Of a stretch of DNA of 64,000 nucleotides, positions 1 through 9,533 are shown in pieces. How positions within the stretch are numbered: position 1 is the stretch's first letter; every line of letters starts with the position of its first letter. The notes below the pieces were generated by a model that was not told the DNA's origin, made no database searches, and saw only the letters and a program-made list of their open reading frames with translations. Origin of the DNA: Pseudomonadota bacterium (GTDB taxonomy: Bacteria > Pseudomonadota > Gammaproteobacteria > Steroidobacterales > Steroidobacteraceae); assembly GCA_021816775.1 (NCBI GenBank), contig JAKAXA010000010.1, positions 1 through 64,000 of the forward strand, written 5' to 3'. The position numbers and the translations under genes are program-made.

Positions 1-76
1 TGGAGCGGGAAACGAGGCTCGAACTCGCGACCTCAACCTTGGCAAGGTTGCGCTCTACCAACTGAGCTATTCCCGC
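1..76 (-). tRNA. tRNA-Gly (anticodon GCC)
   Basis: Read on the minus strand, the 76 bases fold as a full cloverleaf: acceptor stem GCGGGAA paired with TTCCCGC, D arm with AGCTCAGTTGGTAGAGC, anticodon loop CTTGCCAAG giving anticodon GCC, T arm with GTTCGAGCC, discriminator T and a genome-encoded CCA at bases 1-3. GCC reads GGC and GGU glycine codons. It lies just downstream of pgsA on the same strand, the order seen in E. coli (uvrC-pgsA-glyW). The 3' end coincides with the window edge, so further tRNA genes of a cluster could follow outside. Confidence 0.97.
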
Positions 77-94
77 ACCGCCAGGCGAGCCGGC

Positions 95-122
95 ATTTTA
101 GGGGGCGCCGAGGCGAAGTCAA
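95..122 (-). promoter_or_regulatory. Candidate sigma-70 promoter of tRNA-Gly
   Basis: On the minus strand a TTGACT hexamer (117-122) and a TAAAAT hexamer (95-100) are separated by 16 bases, followed by a G+C-rich stretch (GCCGGC) before the tRNA. A strong -35/-10 pair with a GC-rich discriminator is typical of stringently controlled stable-RNA promoters. The tRNA therefore probably has its own transcript besides read-through from pgsA. Confidence 0.5.
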
Positions 123-130
123 GGCACCCG

Positions 131-685
131 TCAGCGCTTAAGCTCGGGCCAGGCGGCGCGCAGATAAGCCACCATCGACACCAGCGTCGCGGCCGCGGCG
201 ATCTCAGTCATCGTCACGCCGGCCGCATAGACCGGCAGGCCGTCGATGGGCGTCCGGTAGAGCATCATCGACAGGCCCACGATCTGCAGCACCGTTTTGA
301 TCTTACCGAGCTGTGAGACCGCCACCTTGCGTCGTGCGCCGATCTCCGCCATCCACTCGCGCAGCGCCGAGATGGTGATCTCGCGCCCGATGATGACGAC
401 GGCGGTGAGCACGATCACGACGCGGGTATCCCGGCTGACCAGCAGCACCAGGGCAGTCGCCACGATGAGCTTGTCGGCCACCGGATCGAGAAACGCCCCC
501 AGCCGCGAGGTCTGGCCCAGCCGGCGTGCGAAATAACCGTCGAGCGAATCGGTGATGCCCGCGGCGGCAAAGAAGAGTCCGGCCGCCGGGTCCGCCCAGT
601 GATACGGCATGAAAAAGAGCACCACGATGAGCGGGATGGCGGCAATGCGCAGCCAGGTCAGCGTGTTCGGCAGATTCCAGTGCAT
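131..685 (-). CDS. pgsA: CDP-diacylglycerol--glycerol-3-phosphate 3-phosphatidyltransferase
   Basis: Inner-membrane enzyme that makes phosphatidylglycerol phosphate from CDP-diacylglycerol and glycerol-3-phosphate, the committed step to acidic phospholipids. The CDP-alcohol phosphotransferase signature D(x2)DG(x2)AR(x8)G(x3)D(x3)D is complete at residues 46-71 (D46, D49, G50, A53, R54, G63, D67, D71), and several hydrophobic segments flank it. I chose the ATG at 685, giving the family-typical start MHWNLPNTLT and 184 residues, 7 bases after the uvrC stop. An in-frame ATG at 718 would add 11 unusual residues and overlap uvrC. The uvrC-pgsA-tRNA-Gly order is conserved in gammaproteobacteria. 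Confidence 0.95.
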   Translation of the reverse strand: MHWNLPNTLTWLRIAAIPLIVVLFFMPYHWADPAAGLFFAAAGITDSLDGYFARRLGQTSRLGAFLDPVADKLIVATALVLLVSRDTRVVIVLTAVVIIGREITISALREWMAEIGARRKVAVSQLGKIKTVLQIVGLSMMLYRTPIDGLPVYAAGVTMTEIAAAATLVSMVAYLRAAWPELKR

Positions 686-692
686 TCGGGGC

Positions 693-2513
693 TCATGAAC
701 CGGGGTGCAGGTGATCATAAAGGGTGCGCGCCAGGCTTGCTCCGATTCCGTTCACCTGCGCCAGATCGGCGATGCCGGCGCGCAACACGCCCTGCAGACC
801 GCCGAAATACGTCAGCAGCGCGCGCCGCTTGGCAGGTCCGAGCCCCGGGACAGCCTCGAGCACCGATTCACTGTAGCGCCTTGCCCGCTTGCGGCGATGG
901 CCGGTGATGGCGAAGCGGTGCGCCTCGTCGCGAATGCGCTGGATCAGCCGTGAGGCGGGGGAATGTGCCTGCGGGATGCGCGGTGTCGCCTCGCCGTAGA
1001 CGAAGAGCCGTTCCTGCCCGGGCCTGCGGTCCGGCCCCTTGGCCACGCCCACCAGCACCACGCCGCTGACCCCGAGCGCGGCGAGCTCCTCGTGCACCCC
1101 CTCGATCTGGCCCGCTCCGCCGTCGATCAGCAGCAGGTCCGGAGCCGGGATCTCCTCGTGCTTGATGCGCGTGTAACGGCGCTTGAGCGCCTGGCGCAGT
1201 GCGCCGTAATCGTCCCCCGGGGTGATCCCCGTGATATTGAAGCGCCGGTACTCCTTCTTCAGCGGACCCTCGGGCCCGAACACCACGCAGGAGGCTACGG
1301 TCCCCTCCCCGCCGGTGTGGCTGATGTCGAAGCACTCCATGCGTGCTGGCGGTGCGGGCAAGTCGAGCGCCGCGGCGAGCGCGGCGAGCATCTCCTCCAT
1401 TCCCTGGCGGCGCGCGCGCCGCATGCGCAGTGCCTGCTCAGCGTTCTCACGCGCCAGCTGCACCCACTTCAGCGCCAGTCCCCGCGCCGGAGAGCGCACC
1501 TCGATGCGGTGCCCGGCGCGCTCGGCGAGCGCCTCGCCGAGCGCCCCGGCATCCTCGAGCCGCCGCCCGACCAGCACCTCCGCCGGCGGCTCGTGGTTGG
1601 CGTAGTACTGCATCAGAAAGGACGACAAAGCCTCCTCGGGCTCCGCGAAAGCTGCGCGCGGGAAGCTGCTGGTGGTGCCGAGATTGCGTCCGCCGCGCAC
1701 CAGCATGGCACTCACGGCGTACTCTCCGGGCTCGCCGGCGATCTCGAACACATCGACGTCGCGCTCGCTCTCCGCCGTGACGACCTGCTGCGACTGGATC
1801 TCGCGCAGCGCGGCCAGCTGATCGCGCAGCTGCGCCGCGCGCTCGTACTCAAGCTGCGCGGCGGCCGCCTGCATCCGGCGCGTCAGCAGCGCATTGACCT
1901 CCTCGCTGCGCCCCTCGAGCACCTTCACGGCCGCCTCCACATCCTGCGCGTAGGCCTCGCGGGTGATCAGGCCGACGCAGGGGGCCGAGCACCGCCCGAT
2001 CTGATGCTGCAGGCAAGGCCGGCTGCGGTGCGCGAAGAAGCTGTCGCGGCAGTTGCGGATGCGAAACAGCTTCTGCAGCTGATTGAGCGTCTCGCGCACC
2101 GCCGTGCTGCTCGGGAACGGGCCGAAATAGCGCGCCCCGGGAGTGCGCGGGCCGCGATAGAGCGAGAGGCGCGGGTAGTCGTGGCCGGTGCCGAGCAGGA
2201 TGTAGGGATAACTCTTGTCATCGCGCAGCACCACGTTGAAGCGCGGGCGGTGCGCCTTGATGAGGTTGTACTCGAGCAGCAGAGCCTCGGTCTCCGAGTG
2301 CGTGACCGTCACCTCCATGTCGGCGATCAGGTGCACCAGCGCCTGGACCTTGGGACTGACGTTGCTGCCGCTGAAGTAGCTGCCGACCCGATCCTTAAGG
2401 CTCCTCGCCTTGCCCACATAGAGCAGCGCGTGCTCGCGGTCGAACATGCGATAGACGCCCGGCCGGCGCGGCAGCGCGGCCACGAACGCCTTGGAGTCGA
2501 ACGCGGGGCTCAC
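693..2513 (-). CDS. uvrC: Excinuclease ABC subunit C
   Basis: UvrC makes both incisions around bulky lesions in nucleotide excision repair, working with UvrB. The 606-residue product has the GIY-YIG nuclease domain at about residues 14-92, a cysteine-rich stretch near 155-180, the UvrB-binding UVR motif near 200-240, the RNase H-like endonuclease domain (FDISHTGGEGTVASCVVF, then DDYGALRQAL and LLIDGGAGQ) and two C-terminal helix-hairpin-helix motifs. Length is normal. The start is GTG; no nearby in-frame ATG fits the family N-terminus (SKAFVAALPRRPGVYRMFD). It follows the uracil-DNA glycosylase by 14 bases and precedes pgsA, so three genes probably share a transcript. Confidence 0.97.
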   Translation of the reverse strand: MSPAFDSKAFVAALPRRPGVYRMFDREHALLYVGKARSLKDRVGSYFSGSNVSPKVQALVHLIADMEVTVTHSETEALLLEYNLIKAHRPRFNVVLRDDKSYPYILLGTGHDYPRLSLYRGPRTPGARYFGPFPSSTAVRETLNQLQKLFRIRNCRDSFFAHRSRPCLQHQIGRCSAPCVGLITREAYAQDVEAAVKVLEGRSEEVNALLTRRMQAAAAQLEYERAAQLRDQLAALREIQSQQVVTAESERDVDVFEIAGEPGEYAVSAMLVRGGRNLGTTSSFPRAAFAEPEEALSSFLMQYYANHEPPAEVLVGRRLEDAGALGEALAERAGHRIEVRSPARGLALKWVQLARENAEQALRMRRARRQGMEEMLAALAAALDLPAPPARMECFDISHTGGEGTVASCVVFGPEGPLKKEYRRFNITGITPGDDYGALRQALKRRYTRIKHEEIPAPDLLLIDGGAGQIEGVHEELAALGVSGVVLVGVAKGPDRRPGQERLFVYGEATPRIPQAHSPASRLIQRIRDEAHRFAITGHRRKRARRYSESVLEAVPGLGPAKRRALLTYFGGLQGVLRAGIADLAQVNGIGASLARTLYDHLHPGS

Positions 2514-2527
2514 GCGCCCATTTTAGA

Positions 2528-3158
2528 TTAAACGCCCGCGAGGGCGCAGGCGCGCGCCACGACGCTCGCGAACATCTGCGGCGTGAGCCGGCGGGTCGAG
2601 GTGTTGTAGCGGCTGCAGTGATACGAATCGATAAGCGTGCGCCCATCCTCCAGGGGATGCTCCCGTCCATGGGCGAACGGGAATCCCGCCGGCTTGAGCG
2701 CGCTGGCGCGCAGAAACGCCTCGTGGGCGATGCGCCCCAGGGCGAGCACCACCTTCACGCCCGCAAGCCCCTCGAGCTCGGCCCGCAGATAGGCGTTGCA
2801 CGTGCGGATTTCCGTGGGGGTCGGCTTGTTCTGCGGCGGGACGCATTTGACCGAATTGACGATGCGCGCATGGCGCAGTCTCAGTGCATCGTCGCGGCTC
2901 TGGGAGTGCGCCCGGGTGGCGAGCCCCGCATCGTACAGCGTCTGGTACAGCAGAACCCCCGCGTAATCGCCGGTGAACGGCCGGCCGGTGCGGTTCGCCC
3001 CGTGCAGCCCCGGGGCGAGCCCGACGATCAGAATCCGCGGATCGGCGACGCCGAAGGACGGCACCGGTCGCGCCCAGTAATCCGGGTACTGCGAGCGCAC
3101 CTCGCGCAGAAAGCCGGTGAGGCGCGCACAGCGGGCGCAGCCCGGATCGAACAGCGCC

Positions 3159-3169
<11 letters not shown>
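2528..3169 (-). CDS. Family 5 (UdgB-type) uracil-DNA glycosylase
   Basis: Removes uracil and other deaminated bases from DNA, starting base excision repair. The 213-residue protein carries the family motif [19 protein letters not shown] (50-68), in which the usual catalytic polar residue of motif A is absent, as in family 5 enzymes, and the second motif [13 protein letters not shown] (184-196). Four cysteines (C11, C14, C109, C124) are placed to bind a 4Fe-4S cluster. Its ATG lies inside the last codons of icd (11-base overlap) and uvrC follows closely, so two DNA-repair genes sit together behind a TCA-cycle gene. Families 4 and 5 are related; the [10 protein letters not shown] motif favours family 5. 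Confidence 0.88.
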
Positions 3170-4490
<1,321 letters not shown>

Positions 4491-4496
4491 CGGCGC

Positions 4497-4502
4497 ATTC
4501 TA
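4497..4502 (-). promoter_or_regulatory. Candidate -10 element of icd, 6 bases from the start codon
   Basis: On the minus strand TAGAAT ends 6 bases before the icd ATG. The preceding bases GCCGG and following G match the element before the gene at 46054 (shared GCCGGTAGAATG). No convincing -35 or Shine-Dalgarno is visible. If used, transcription would begin at or next to the start codon. Confidence 0.35.
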
Positions 4503-4570
4503 CCGGCAAACCGCCCGGCCGATGCTCATTCGTCATGCAATTGGCCGTCGCAGCGGCGGCGCTGATGCGC

Positions 4571-5938
4571 TCAGACGTGCACGAGCCGCCGGTTCTGGCT
4601 ACGCTCGGCGATCAGCATCGCAAGCTCGAGGGCCTGCTCGTGATTGAGCCGCGGATCGACGGTGGAGCGGTAGGCGCGCTGCAGATCGGCATCGGTGAGG
4701 CCCCGCGCCCCGCCGGTGCACTCGGTGACGTCATCGCCAGTGAGCTCGACGTGCACGCCGCCGAGGCGCGAGCCGAGCTCCGCGTGAATGCGAAAGCCGA
4801 GATCCACTTCCTTCAGGATGTTCTCGAAGCGCCGGGTCTTCAGGCCCGCGGTGCTGGTCTCGGTGTTGCCGTGCATCGGGTCGCACACCCACAGCACCGT
4901 CTGGCCGCTCTGGCGCACCGCCTCGATCAACTTCGGCAGCGCCGACTCGATCTCCTTCACCCCGAAGCGGTGGATCAGCGTGATCCGTCCCGGCTGGTTC
5001 TGCGGGTTGAGCGTCGCGATCAGGCCCTGCAGCCACGCGCCGTCCATCGCCGGGCCGATCTTGATCCCGACGGGATTCGCGATGCCGCGGAAGTACTCGA
5101 CGTGCGCGCCATCGAGCTTGGCGGTGCGCATGCCGATCCACGGCATGTGCGTCGAGAGGTTGTACCAGCGGTTCTGCCGCGGGATGAAGCGCGTCTGCGC
5201 CTGCTCGTAGAGCAGGTGCAGCCCCTCGTGGCTGGCGTAGAAATCGACCAGCGTCGCCTCGTGGATCCGCCGGCCGCTGATGCCCTCGAAGAAATCAAGC
5301 GCATCGCCGATCGACTGCACGATGCGCTGGTAGGCATCCTTCAGCGGGGCGTGCTTGACGAAGCCGAGATCCCAGTATTCGGGATGATGCAGATCGGCGA
5401 ATCCACCATCGACCAGCGCACGCACGAAGTTCAGCGTCAGTGCCGCGCGCTCGTAGCCGCGCAGCAGCAGCTGTGGATCGGCCCGGCGCGCCTCCTCGGT
5501 GAACTCCGGCCGGTTGACCAGGTCACCGCGAAAGCTCGGCAGCGTCACGCCGTCGCGGGTCTCGGTGTCGGCCGAGCGCGGCTTGGCATACTGGCCGGCC
5601 ATGCGCCCGACCCGGATGATGGGCTTCTTCAGCCCGTGCAGCAGCACCAGGCTCATCTGCAGCAGGATCTTGAGCTTCTTGGCGATCCGGTCCGACTCGC
5701 ACTCGGCGAAGGTCTCGGCGCAGTCGCCCCCCTGCAGGAGGAAGGCCTGCCCGCGCTCGGCGGCGGCCAGGCGCTCGCGCAGCGCCTCGATTTCCCAGGA
5801 CACCACGATCGGCGGCAGCCGGGACAGCTCCGCCACCACCCGCTCGAGCGCGGCCGGATCGTCGTAGGAGGGCTGCTGCTGCGCCGGTCTGCCGTGCCAG
5901 CTCGCCGGATGCCAGGAGGTGCTTTCGGGGGAACGCAT
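4571..5938 (-). CDS. Class II 3-deoxy-7-phosphoheptulonate (DAHP) synthase
   Basis: Condenses phosphoenolpyruvate and erythrose-4-phosphate, the first step of the shikimate pathway. The 455-residue protein is the plant/actinobacterial class II type, not the E. coli AroFGH type. Seen motifs are LLQGGDCAETF (metal-ligand cysteine), RVGRMAGQYAKPRS, a CDPMHGNT segment with a metal-ligand histidine, and GGVHVELTGDDVTECTGG near the C terminus. No chorismate mutase domain is attached. It is the only aromatic-biosynthesis gene in view and is divergent from the lysine-degradation genes. A TAGGAT (minus strand, 5949-5954) lies 10 bases before the ATG; a Shine-Dalgarno is not evident. Confidence 0.95.
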   Translation of the reverse strand: MRSPESTSWHPASWHGRPAQQQPSYDDPAALERVVAELSRLPPIVVSWEIEALRERLAAAERGQAFLLQGGDCAETFAECESDRIAKKLKILLQMSLVLLHGLKKPIIRVGRMAGQYAKPRSADTETRDGVTLPSFRGDLVNRPEFTEEARRADPQLLLRGYERAALTLNFVRALVDGGFADLHHPEYWDLGFVKHAPLKDAYQRIVQSIGDALDFFEGISGRRIHEATLVDFYASHEGLHLLYEQAQTRFIPRQNRWYNLSTHMPWIGMRTAKLDGAHVEYFRGIANPVGIKIGPAMDGAWLQGLIATLNPQNQPGRITLIHRFGVKEIESALPKLIEAVRQSGQTVLWVCDPMHGNTETSTAGLKTRRFENILKEVDLGFRIHAELGSRLGGVHVELTGDDVTECTGGARGLTDADLQRAYRSTVDPRLNHEQALELAMLIAERSQNRRLVHV

Positions 5939-5987
5939 GATGCGCCCGATCCTAGCACGGACTGGCGCCGCTCGCCCCGTAGGGGGA

Positions 5988-6005
5988 GAATTATTGGTTT
6001 AATTC
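5988..6005. promoter_or_regulatory. AT-rich palindrome before the lysine-degradation genes
   Basis: GAATTA-TTGGTT-TAATTC is a perfect 6-bp inverted repeat with a 6-base centre, in an AT-rich island of an otherwise GC-rich region. It ends 17 bases before the start codon of the downstream oxidoreductase. Position and symmetry suggest a regulator operator overlapping the promoter; AT-rich sites of this kind are common for Lrp/AsnC or MarR proteins, but no regulator gene is adjacent. Confidence 0.35.
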
Positions 6006-6022
6006 TTAGATCCGAGGGCTAC

Positions 6023-7198
6023 ATGCATCGCGTTTTGATTCTCGGCGCCGGCAAGATCGGCGCACTGATCTCAGGACTCCTCGCCGGCTCGGGCGCCTAC
6101 CAGGTCGATCTCGCCGATCTCGACGGGGCAGTCGCCGAAGCCGTGGTCAAGGCGCACGGCATGCGGGGCATGAACGCCCACGGGCTCGACGCCAAGAGCC
6201 GCGACGCCCTTGAGCGCCACCTCGCCGCCCACCCGGTCGATGCGGTGATCTCGAGCCTGCCCTTCCACTGCAATGTCACCGTGGCCGAGGCCGCGCGCAA
6301 CGCCAACGTGCACTACTTCGATCTGACCGAGGACGTGGCCGTGACGCGCGCGGTGCGCGCCATCTCGGAGGGCTCATCGAAGGCGTTCGTGCCGCAATGC
6401 GGGCTCGCGCCCGGCTTCATCAGCATCGCCGCAGCCGAGCTCATCACGCACTTCCAGTCGCTGCGCGCGGTGAAGCTGCGCGTCGGCGCCCTGCCACAGC
6501 ACCCCAACAACGTGCTCAAGTACTCCCTCACCTGGTCGACCGAGGGCCTGATCAACGAGTACGGCAATCCCTGTCAGGCCATCGTCGATGGCCGCAGCGT
6601 CGAGGTCGCCCCCCTCGAGGGGCTCGAGGAGATCGAAATCGACGGCACGCTCTATGAGGCCTTCAACACCTCCGGTGGCCTCGGCTCGCTCGCCGAGACG
6701 CACGGCACCCATGCCGAGTCGATGAACTACAAGACCATCCGATATCCCGGGCACTGCGAGCAGATGCGCCTCTTGATGAACGATCTGAAGCTCAATCAGG
6801 ACCGCGACACGCTCAAGCGGATCCTCGAGAACGCGGTGCCGCAGACGCTGCAGGACGTCATCATCGTGTACGTGGCGGTCACGGGCATGCAGGACGGACA
6901 GCTGCGCGAGGAGAACTATGTCAACAAGATCTATCCTCAGCTGATCGGCGGGCGGCTGTGGTCGGCGATCCAGGTCACCACCGCCGCCGGCATCACCGCG
7001 GTCGTGGATCTGGTGCTCGAGCAGCCCGAGCGCTACTCGGGGTTCATCGCCCAGGAGCAGTTGCGCCTGCCGGAGATCCTCGCCAACCGCTTCGGGCGTT
7101 ACTACGCCCCGGGCGGCACCAAGGACGTCTCGGGCGAGGTCATCGTCGCGGGCAAGACCGGCCGCCAGCGCACGGTCAACACGCACAAGGCGGCCTGA
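6023..7198 (+). CDS. Saccharopine dehydrogenase-family oxidoreductase (probable lysine catabolism)
   Basis: NAD(P)-binding enzyme of 391 residues. It starts with a Rossmann fold (LILGAGKIGALISGLLAGSG), continues with the family strand LPFHCNVTVAEAARNANVHYFD and PQCGLAPGFISIAAAELI, and ends with the substrate-binding domain. The length fits single-domain lysine 6-dehydrogenases or saccharopine dehydrogenases. The next gene, 3 bases downstream, is aminoadipate-semialdehyde dehydrogenase, so this enzyme probably supplies that semialdehyde from lysine directly or from saccharopine. No lysine-ketoglutarate reductase domain or gene is nearby. The ATG at 6023 was chosen because GAGGG precedes it and the Rossmann motif follows at once; longer upstream reading is antisense to the DAHP synthase gene. 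Confidence 0.85.
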   Translation: MHRVLILGAGKIGALISGLLAGSGAYQVDLADLDGAVAEAVVKAHGMRGMNAHGLDAKSRDALERHLAAHPVDAVISSLPFHCNVTVAEAARNANVHYFDLTEDVAVTRAVRAISEGSSKAFVPQCGLAPGFISIAAAELITHFQSLRAVKLRVGALPQHPNNVLKYSLTWSTEGLINEYGNPCQAIVDGRSVEVAPLEGLEEIEIDGTLYEAFNTSGGLGSLAETHGTHAESMNYKTIRYPGHCEQMRLLMNDLKLNQDRDTLKRILENAVPQTLQDVIIVYVAVTGMQDGQLREENYVNKIYPQLIGGRLWSAIQVTTAAGITAVVDLVLEQPERYSGFIAQEQLRLPEILANRFGRYYAPGGTKDVSGEVIVAGKTGRQRTVNTHKAA

Positions 7199-7201
7199 GC
7201 G

Positions 7202-8734
7202 ATGAGCGCATCCATCGATGTCGGGGCGCTGCTCGCGCGGCTCGGGCTCGCCGGGGAAAACCCCGGCGTGTGCGCCGGCCCCGGCCGCTGGCGCGGCGGC
7301 GGGGCGCCCCTCGCGGTCCACAACCCCTCCACCGGCGCCGCCCTCGCCACGGTCCGCACCGCCGATGCCGCCGATTACGAGGACGTGATGGCCTCGGCCG
7401 TCGAGACCGCGGCGCTGTGGCGCAGCGTGCCCGCGCCCAAGCGCGGCGAGGCGGTGCGCCTGCTCGGGGAGGCGCTGCGCGCGGCCAAGGCGGACCTCGG
7501 CGCGCTGGTGTCGCTCGAGAACGGCAAGATCCTCGCCGAGGGCCTCGGGGAGGTGCAGGAGATGATCGACATCGCCGACTTCGCCGTCGGCCAGTCGCGC
7601 ATGCTCTACGGCCTGACCCTGCATTCGGAGCGCCCCGGCCACCGCATGTCCGAGCAGTGGCACCCGCTCGGGGTGGTCGGCATCATCTCGGCGTTCAATT
7701 TCCCGGTGGCGGTCTGGTCGTGGAACGCGTTCATCGCGGCGATCTGCGGCAACGTGTCGGTGTGGAAGCCCTCGCCGAAGACCCCGCTCACGGCCATCGC
7801 GGTGCAGAAGCTCGCCAACCGCGTGCTCGAGCAGCACGGCCTGCCGCCGGTGTTCCAGCTGTTCATCGACGCGGGCGCCGAACTCGCCACCCGCTTCGTC
7901 GAGGATCGCCGGGTCGCGCTCGTCTCGTTCACCGGCTCGACGGCCGTCGGGCGCAAGGTCGGGGAGCGCATCGCTGCGCGCCTGGGCAAAAGCCTGCTCG
8001 AGCTCGGCGGCAACAACGCCATCATCGTCGATGAGTCCGCCAACCTCGAGCTCGCCGTGCCGGCGATCGTGTTCGGCGCGGTCGGCACCGCCGGGCAGCG
8101 CTGCACCACCACGCGGCGCGTGTTCGCCCACCAGGCCATTGCCGCCGAGCTCGAGCGGCGCCTGATTCATGCATACCGCCAGGTGCGCATCGGCGATCCG
8201 CTCGATCCGGCGACGCTCATGGGGCCGCTGATCGATGCGCCGGCGGTCGAGCGATTCAAAGCCGCGGTGAGCGCGGCCCAGGCGGCCGGCGGCGTGCTGC
8301 TCGCCGGAGGCAAGGTGCTCGAGCGTCCCGGGCACTTCGTCGAGCCGACGCTGATCCGCGCGCGCAACGACTGGCCGATCGTGCAGAACGAGACTTTCGC
8401 GCCGATTCTCTATCTGATCCCGGTCGAGTCGCTCGAGGCGGCGATCGCCGAGCAGAACGACAGCCACTACGGGCTCTCCTCGGCGCTGTTCACCGAGCGG
8501 CTGCGCGCCGCCGAGACGTTCCTCGGCGCGAACGGCAGCGACTGCGGCATCGCCAACGTCAACATCGGCACCTCGGGAGCGGAGATCGGCGGGGCGTTCG
8601 GCGGCGAGAAGGACACCGGCGGCGGGCGCGAGTCGGGCTCGGATGCGTGGAAAGCCTACATGCGCCGCCAGACCAACACGGTCAACTGGAGCGGCGCGCT
8701 GCCGCTGGCGCAGGGCATCAAGTTCGAGCTGTGA
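7202..8734 (+). CDS. L-aminoadipate-semialdehyde (piperideine-6-carboxylate) dehydrogenase, ALDH7 family
   Basis: Oxidises 2-aminoadipate 6-semialdehyde to 2-aminoadipate with NAD+, the second step of this lysine route. The 510-residue protein matches the antiquitin/ALDH7A1 type: catalytic C301 in GQRCTTTRR, general base E267 in [11 protein letters not shown], oxyanion N166 in SAFNFP, cofactor loop FTGSTAVG at about 243-250, and C-terminal [24 protein letters not shown] rather than GGKNP favours ALDH7 over other aldehyde dehydrogenases. It starts 3 bases after the oxidoreductase stop and is surely co-transcribed with it. A transaminase to take aminoadipate onward is not in the window. Confidence 0.92.
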   Translation: MSASIDVGALLARLGLAGENPGVCAGPGRWRGGGAPLAVHNPSTGAALATVRTADAADYEDVMASAVETAALWRSVPAPKRGEAVRLLGEALRAAKADLGALVSLENGKILAEGLGEVQEMIDIADFAVGQSRMLYGLTLHSERPGHRMSEQWHPLGVVGIISAFNFPVAVWSWNAFIAAICGNVSVWKPSPKTPLTAIAVQKLANRVLEQHGLPPVFQLFIDAGAELATRFVEDRRVALVSFTGSTAVGRKVGERIAARLGKSLLELGGNNAIIVDESANLELAVPAIVFGAVGTAGQRCTTTRRVFAHQAIAAELERRLIHAYRQVRIGDPLDPATLMGPLIDAPAVERFKAAVSAAQAAGGVLLAGGKVLERPGHFVEPTLIRARNDWPIVQNETFAPILYLIPVESLEAAIAEQNDSHYGLSSALFTERLRAAETFLGANGSDCGIANVNIGTSGAEIGGAFGGEKDTGGGRESGSDAWKAYMRRQTNTVNWSGALPLAQGIKFEL

Positions 8735-8819
8735 GCGCCGGGCGCGCGGTCCGCGGCAAGCCGGCGGCGCGCCCCGTCGCAAAGCGCGCACACCGCTCGG
8801 CGCGGTACGGCCCGCGAGC

Positions 8820-8849
8820 TTGTCGCGGACCGTCCGGCGCACCTACACT
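8820..8849 (+). promoter_or_regulatory. Candidate promoter of the NADP-binding protein gene
   Basis: TTGTCG (8820-8825) and TACACT (8844-8849) are separated by 18 bases and lie 30 bases before the ATG at 8880. The 145-base gap after the aldehyde dehydrogenase gene supports a separate promoter. Confidence 0.35.
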
Positions 8850-8879
8850 GCGCGCCAGGCGCGTAAGCGGAGGGCCACC

Positions 8880-9533
8880 ATGCAGATCGCAATCATCGGC
8901 GCCGGCAATGTCGGCAGCGCTCTGGCGAAGGGTTGGGCACGCAGCGGTCACACACTGCAGCTCGGTGTGCGCGACACATCGGATCCCAAGGTTCAGTCCC
9001 TTTGTCGCGAGACCGGCGCCCTCGCCAAGAGTCCGCGCGAGGCCGCTGAGGCGGCGCCTGTGGTGGTGCTGGCGGTGCCGTGGGGTGCCGCCGCCGAGGC
9101 GGTGCAGGCGCTCGGGCCAATGGCGGGCAAGATCGTCATCGACTGCATGAACCCGCTGACGCTGCGCGGCGGCGTGCTCGCTCTCGAGCGCGGCTTCTCG
9201 GACTCCGCCGGCGAGGCGGTCGCGGGCTGGCTGCCGCAGGCGCACGTGGTCAAGACACTCAATCAGGTCGGTGCTGCCGTGATGGCCGACACCTCGGGTT
9301 TTGCAGTCGCGCCGGCGATGTTCATGGCCGGCAATGACGCCAATGCCAAAGCGACGGTGGCCGCGCTGCTGCGCGACCTCGGCTTCGAGCCGCTCGATGC
9401 GGGGGCGCTGTCCCAGTCGCGCCACCTCGAGCCATACGCCATGGTGTGGATCAACCAGGCGCTCTATCAGGGCAAGGGCGCCCAGTGGGCGTTCGCCGCC
9501 CTCACCCCGACAGCCCGCAGCCGGGCAACTTAG
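8880..9533 (+). CDS. NADPH-dependent F420 reductase-like NAD(P)-binding protein
   Basis: A compact 217-residue Rossmann protein. It begins MQIAIIGAGNVGSALAKGW (dinucleotide-binding GxGxxG at residues 7-12), has LAVPWGAAAEAV and IVIDCMNPLT strands, and HVVKTLNQVGAAVMAD, all typical of the NADPH:F420 reductase/NADP oxidoreductase coenzyme F420-dependent family. Most proteobacterial members do not use F420 and their substrates are unknown. The ATG at 8880 has GGAGG 6 bases upstream. Its stop overlaps the convergent acetate kinase stop by 4 bases. No functional link to either neighbour is clear. Confidence 0.8.
   Translation: MQIAIIGAGNVGSALAKGWARSGHTLQLGVRDTSDPKVQSLCRETGALAKSPREAAEAAPVVVLAVPWGAAAEAVQALGPMAGKIVIDCMNPLTLRGGVLALERGFSDSAGEAVAGWLPQAHVVKTLNQVGAAVMADTSGFAVAPAMFMAGNDANAKATVAALLRDLGFEPLDAGALSQSRHLEPYAMVWINQALYQGKGAQWAFAALTPTARSRAT

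Noticed and set aside
963-2531. Long open frame antisense to uvrC
   Set aside because: No protein motifs; uvrC motifs occupy the other strand.
6374-8842. An 822-codon open frame antisense to the lysine-degradation genes
   Set aside because: Low-complexity antisense product; the plus strand is clearly coding.
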